A DNA stretch of 64,000 bases, from assembly GCF_005503355.1 (NCBI RefSeq), contig NZ_SCMK01000020.1, positions 32,935 through 96,934 on the forward strand, read 5' to 3'. Positions 61,008 through 64,000 of this stretch are shown here, in pieces; within the stretch, counting starts at the first letter, position 1, and every line of letters starts with the position of its first letter. The DNA comes from Sphingomonas sp. 1F27F7B. Its GTDB lineage: Bacteria > Pseudomonadota > Alphaproteobacteria > Sphingomonadales > Sphingomonadaceae. A model generated the notes under the pieces. It did not search any database. It was not told the DNA's origin and was given only the letters and a program-made list of their open reading frames with translations. The position numbers were made by a program, and so were the translations under genes.

Positions 61008-61958
61008 TTAGTCCTCTTTTCGCCGGGTGAAGTGAGCATAGAATCCGTCGAGCGCGGTCGATCCGCGCGCGATCCGCTCCTCGTCGTCGTCGGTGCCGGC
61101 ACAGATGCCGGCGATAAGCGCGCTCACTCCCGGAGTTTCCGGGCGCTCGAACCGAGCATCGGCAATATCAAGGTCGTGAACAATTTCGCCGAGCGCCCGC
61201 AGCGCGGGGTCGGTCTCGAGACCGGTGAGGAACACCAAGGTCTCGAAGGAGCAGCGGTCGCCTTCGTGGGTGAACTCAGCGTCCGCCATGTCGAACCTCA
61301 GTTCGTCAGGCTCCGGCACATATCCTTTGCCCTCGACGAACTTGAAGCTCGCCTCGGGGTCGATGAAGCGGCGAATGAGCCAGGCGGACGCGATGCGATC
61401 GACATGGACATGGCGGCGCGTCACCCAAACGCGGCGCTTTAGCTCCGCCGGGGTCAGCTCGGGCGCACCGGGGCCGCTCACATCGGGATGTTGGTGAGAG
61501 CGGCGGTCCGCCTCGGTGATGGCGGCCTGTGCCGCCTGCCGACCATGCGCACCGAAAAAGTCGATCGCGGCGACCTCGTTCAGGCGTTTGCGCAGGCGGC
61601 CCACATCCGCCGCCGCGACATACTCGCCCTCACACAGCGCGCGCGCCTCGCGTGCCAACTCCTCATAGTCGGCGTCACGCGCAGCGTCGAACACTCCGCG
61701 CAGCTCCGCATCGCCCATGCCGCCGACAAGGCGCGCTTCGAGGATCAGCGCCTCGCCGCCATTTTCGGTGATCTCGCGATGCAGTTCTTCGAACAGCGCG
61801 CGCGTGTCCTCGCGATTGGGGAGCGCATGGACGGCGTTCTTGAGCGGCGCGGCCCCGATCGCCTGCAAACGCCGCCAGACCTTCACCCGCAAATAGGCAG
61901 GCTTAGCCGGAAGCTGCGGGATCAGGAGCAACCAAGGGGAAGCTTGTGTGTTTGTCAT
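61008..61958 (-). CDS. chrB: ChrB chromate resistance regulator
   Basis: A 316-residue ChrB protein. N-terminal ChrB domain (PWLLLIPQLPAKPAYLRVKVWRRL, GAAPLKNAVHALPN), and a C-terminal chromate-resistance domain (RVWVTRRHVHVDRIASAWLIRRFIDPEASFKFV, FDMADAEFTHEGDRCSFETL). ChrB senses chromate and controls the chr operon. It is the first gene of the chr transcript; the 168-bp gap to the divergent DUF1259 gene should hold both promoters. Confidence 0.93.
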   Translation of the reverse strand: MTNTQASPWLLLIPQLPAKPAYLRVKVWRRLQAIGAAPLKNAVHALPNREDTRALFEELHREITENGGEALILEARLVGGMGDAELRGVFDAARDADYEELAREARALCEGEYVAAADVGRLRKRLNEVAAIDFFGAHGRQAAQAAITEADRRSHQHPDVSGPGAPELTPAELKRRVWVTRRHVHVDRIASAWLIRRFIDPEASFKFVEGKGYVPEPDELRFDMADAEFTHEGDRCSFETLVFLTGLETDPALRALGEIVHDLDIADARFERPETPGVSALIAGICAGTDDDEERIARGSTALDGFYAHFTRRKED

Positions 61959-62126
61959 AGTTGTATCGTCACTAGCCTACAAGTGTAAGGGTTGCATCAC
62001 AAGCCTCATGAGCATAGGACTGCTTATCCCGAAGAAAGAAACCGGAGCGCAATGTCGCGGCTCGCCGGCGGCGCGCTCGCATGACGTGAGGCTTTCCGTG
62101 TCGAGTGCGCTGATGAAGGATCAATT
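61959..62126. promoter_or_regulatory. Divergent promoter region, chrB and DUF1259 gene
   Basis: 168 bp between oppositely oriented genes. I can find no clear dyad but the region must serve both transcripts. It may be controlled by ChrB, which usually acts on its own promoter. Confidence 0.4.
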
Positions 62127-63017
62127 ATGCTGAAAAAGACCATCGCCTTGGGATTCGCCAGCCTCCTGCTGGCAAGCCCGGCATGGGCAGCGCCGGACTG
62201 GTCGGCTGTCGACCGGGCGATAGGACGAGCGGGGGCCGAACAGCCGGGGGGCGTTCACCGCTACAGCTTCCCGCGTTCGGACCTGAGCGTCACGCTGGAT
62301 GGGGTGACGATCAAGCCCTCCCTCGCGCTCGGCTCTTGGGCGGCGTTTCAGCCGATGGGCGACGAGGCGATGGTGATGGGCGATCTCGTGCTGACCCACG
62401 ACGAGGTGAACCCCGTTTTGAGCCGCCTGCTCGCAAGCGGTTTTACGATCACCGCGCTCCACAATCACCTGCTCCGCTCTTCGCCTGCGACCATGTACAT
62501 GCACATTGCCGGCCACGGCGACCCGGTGAAGCTCGCGGCCGCGCTCCGGCAAGCGCTATCAGCCAGTCGGACCCCGCTCGCCGCGCCGCAATCGCCTTCG
62601 GCCAGCGCAGCCGCATCGCGGCTCGACCTCGATGTGGCCGCGCTCAACCGGTTGATGGGCGGTGAGGGCAAGACGGCCGGTGGCATCCTCCAATACAGCT
62701 TTCCGCGCGCCGAGCGGCTGATGGACGGCGATATGGAGACTCCGCCGACGATGGGCACGGCGACCGCGATCAACTTTCAGCCAACCGGGGACGGCCGAGC
62801 CGCCATCACCGGCGATTTCGTACTTGTCGCAAACGAGGTCGATCCGGTCCTGCGCGTGCTGCGGACGAACGGGATCGAGGTCACGGCGCTGCATAATCAT
62901 ATGCTAAACGACGAGCCGCGGCTGTTCTTCATGCACTTCTGGGCCAACGACGACGCAGCCAAGCTCGCCCGTGGGCTGCGCGCGGCGCTCGACAGGATGA
63001 ACAATCAGAGGAGTTGA
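62127..63017 (+). CDS. Exported DUF1259 protein (two repeats)
   Basis: A 296-residue exported protein; signal peptide ends AWAA. Two DUF1259 units follow: residues 25-145 (YSFPRSDLSVTLDG, GDLVLTHDEVNPVLSRLLASGFTITALHNHLL) and 170-290 (YSFPRAERLMDGD, GDFVLVANEVDPVLRVLRTNGIEVTALHNHML). Each unit has a TALHNHxL segment. Function unknown; homologues are mycobacterial LppY/LpqO-type proteins. It diverges from chrB and may belong to the chromate response. Confidence 0.85.
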   Translation: MLKKTIALGFASLLLASPAWAAPDWSAVDRAIGRAGAEQPGGVHRYSFPRSDLSVTLDGVTIKPSLALGSWAAFQPMGDEAMVMGDLVLTHDEVNPVLSRLLASGFTITALHNHLLRSSPATMYMHIAGHGDPVKLAAALRQALSASRTPLAAPQSPSASAAASRLDLDVAALNRLMGGEGKTAGGILQYSFPRAERLMDGDMETPPTMGTATAINFQPTGDGRAAITGDFVLVANEVDPVLRVLRTNGIEVTALHNHMLNDEPRLFFMHFWANDDAAKLARGLRAALDRMNNQRS

Positions 63018-63094
63018 ACTCGGACGACGGCTCATTGGGCCGTAACCGCCGCCCGCCCGACCCCACGGCCCTTATGCAGGAAGTGGAATGGAAC

Positions 63095-63418
63095 ATGGCT
63101 AGCAAACGAACTCTCACTGTTGTCGCAGGCGTGGGCGCGGCCGCGCTGGCGATCGCGGGCGTGGCGATCGCGCAAAACCACGAGGCGAACGAAAACCGGA
63201 TAATCGGCAAGCACAGCGAACGAGACATCCCGCTTGCTCAGGTGCCCGAGGCCGCGATGAACGCGGCACGCGCGCAACTCGCGTCAATAAGCAAAGCGGA
63301 GCAAGTCACCCGAAAGGCGGACGGAAGCACGCTCTATGAAATCAAGGGCAAGAACAGCGACGGAAAGACGATCGAACTGTTCGTCACGCCCGAAGGCCAG
63401 GTGCTCGGCCGCGAATGA
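63095..63418 (+). CDS. Exported PepSY-like small protein
   Basis: About 107 residues: signal or anchor (about 8-25, ends AIAQ) and a PepSY-like domain (IPLAQVPEAAMNAARAQLASI, ADGSTLYEIKGKNSDGKTIELFVTPEGQVLGRE). Inhibitor-like fold, role unknown. ATG 63095 gives a normal signal peptide; the frame also opens at 63014 and 63074 without better ribosome sites. Confidence 0.75.
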   Translation: MASKRTLTVVAGVGAAALAIAGVAIAQNHEANENRIIGKHSERDIPLAQVPEAAMNAARAQLASISKAEQVTRKADGSTLYEIKGKNSDGKTIELFVTPEGQVLGRE

Positions 63419-63429
63419 TGGATCAGCAC

Positions 63430-63460
63430 GGGGCGCCGGCCGTCGAGGGCCGTGCGCCCC
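63430..63460. terminator. Hairpin after the PepSY-like gene
   Basis: GGGGCGCCGGCC paired with GGCCGTGCGCCCC around a 6-base loop; followed by TTCC. Strong stem of about 12 bp with one bulge. Confidence 0.6.
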
Positions 63461-63493
63461 TTCCGAAATGATACTGCGGAATAGGAGACGAAA

Positions 63494-63820
63494 ATGCGGC
63501 CAAGGCGATGGATATTGTTATGCGCCGCTTTGGCCGCCCTGCCTGATAGTGCGATCGGCCAAACCGAACCCGCGTCGGCGACGGGCTCGGCGTTGTTCGT
63601 AAGCTGTCAAGCGAATGAGCCGCGATGCGGCGCTTACCTCCAAGGCGTGCTCGACATGATGATCGTCGCGCGAAAAGCGGAATGCCGCGCTCCACGCTAT
63701 GACCGATCGGCGCTGCGCGCGGCATATTTACGCTGGGCGGAGCAGAATAGCTATTTTATGAGTGTTCATATGGTGGCCGGAGCTGAACGCTCGTTAGCGA
63801 AGGCTTGGCCATGTCAGTAG
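63494..63820 (+). CDS. Exported Rap1a-like small protein
   Basis: A 108-residue exported protein with signal peptide ending AIGQ. The mature part has the Rap1a/Tai-immunity pattern (GSALFVSCQANEPRCGAYLQGVLDMM, LRAAYLRWAEQ, AWPCQ) with three or four Cys. Such proteins protect against T6SS effectors in Serratia, but no effector is here and the fold is also found in unrelated settings. It is the last gene before the right inverted repeat. Confidence 0.65.
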   Translation: MRPRRWILLCAALAALPDSAIGQTEPASATGSALFVSCQANEPRCGAYLQGVLDMMIVARKAECRAPRYDRSALRAAYLRWAEQNSYFMSVHMVAGAERSLAKAWPCQ

Positions 63821-63839
63821 CATCGTACCCCGCGGCGTA

Positions 63840-63870
63840 GCCTGCCCGGCGGCTGCCTTTGAGGGCAGGC
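63840..63870. other. Hairpin before the right end
   Basis: GCCTGCCC/GGGCAGGC arms with a 15-base loop, no T tract. It may insulate the transposon end from transcription of the last cargo gene. Confidence 0.4.
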
Positions 63871-63937
63871 GGAGCGTCCGCCTGGCGGTGAATTCCGCCA
63901 GCTCAACGATCCCATGTCGCGCCTCAAGCTCGCTAAT

Positions 63938-64000
63938 TAGCCGATGTTCGCATTATGTCTGCCAAATCGTTGTCTGGCGCACAAACCTTGAGGTGACGCC
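63938..64000 (-). repeat. Terminal inverted repeat, right
   Basis: Read inward from the window end it starts GGCGTCACCTCAAGG and matches 51071-51133 at about 55 of 63 positions. It closes the mer/chr transposon. The true outer end could lie a few bases beyond the window. Confidence 0.82.

Larger units (their letters stand above)
51071..64000. mobile_element. Composite Tn3-family mercury/chromate transposon inside tnpA
   Basis: A 12.93-kb unit bounded by about 63-bp imperfect inverted repeats (51071-51133 and 63938-64000). Contents: tnpA, merA, merP, merT (minus), merR and tnpR (plus), an ATP-grasp gene, SOD, chrA, chrB (minus), and DUF1259, PepSY-like and Rap1a-like genes (plus). Insertion is in the tnpA of the Tn5393-like element after base 51070. 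If base 64000 is the true end, a direct repeat of about 5 bp (TTGTC, 51066-51070) should follow it. Confidence 0.8.

Noticed and set aside
1..64000. CRISPR arrays, tRNA or rRNA genes
   Set aside because: No regularly spaced repeat series and no tRNA- or rRNA-like sequence were recognised by eye on either strand.

Overview
The window is high-GC DNA with alphaproteobacterial hallmarks: FixL/FixJ regulators, TonB-dependent receptors, CopA/CopB-type copper resistance and tightly overlapping ATGA gene junctions. It most resembles a sphingomonad (Sphingopyxis, Sphingobium or Novosphingobium type) heavy-metal resistance island on a plasmid or chromosome. The lineage is inferred from gene content, not from a marker gene. 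I saw no rRNA, tRNA or CRISPR array.

Layout. 1-2.4 kb: a small hypothetical gene, a frameshifted response regulator and a FixJ-like regulator. 2.4-5.2 kb: copper P-type ATPase plus CueR behind a MerR-type promoter. 5.3-7.3 kb: methyltransferase, CopD, CopC. 7.4-8.7 kb: a CnrYXH-like anti-sigma, periplasmic metal sensor and ECF sigma cascade. 8.8-12.5 kb: CopA oxidase, CopB and a DUF305 protein. 12.5-15.2 kb: a haem-type FixL kinase, FixJ and a lone receiver. 15.2-17.6 kb: a corA wreck, an SDR and a TetR regulator. 18.3-23.3 kb: TonB receptor, two PepSY membrane proteins and a HutC-type repressor with a recognisable operator. 23.4-30.4 kb: DUF411 protein, then an operon of aldehyde dehydrogenase, alcohol dehydrogenase, a second CopA/CopB pair and an MFS carrier. 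30.7-33.7 kb: small exported Met/His-rich proteins and a GH130 enzyme. 34-39.3 kb: an eight-gene MerR-led operon. 39.4-47.1 kb: small exported proteins and the CusCBA-F copper/silver efflux system. 47.3-48.6 kb: an unusual helix-hairpin-helix and nuclease-like protein.

From 48.64 kb to the end are nested Tn3-family transposons. A Tn5393-like element (left inverted repeat, GNAT cargo, tnpR, 5' part of tnpA) is interrupted at 51070 by a second Tn3-family element. That element runs from 51071 to 64000, is bounded by about 63-bp imperfect inverted repeats, and carries its own tnpA and tnpR, merTPA/merR, an ATP-grasp gene, the chromate set chrB-chrA-superoxide dismutase, and small exported proteins.

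How it works together. Copper is exported from the cytoplasm by the P-type ATPase and from the periplasm by CusCBA. It is handled in the periplasm and outer membrane by two CopAB pairs, CopC/CopD and CusF. The ECF cascade sits between copC and copA, and all three promoters share CTGCGTATT. The most novel-looking unit is the 34-39 kb operon. It encodes a membrane-anchored NAD(P)H/FAD/2Fe-2S reductase with a Met/His-rich periplasmic head, a membrane protein with two HX13H haem signatures like ferric reductases/NOX, a seven-haem periplasmic cytochrome c, DUF1622 and a Csp-like copper-storage protein. It reads as a metal-induced electron conduit coupled to Cu(I) storage; that function is inference.
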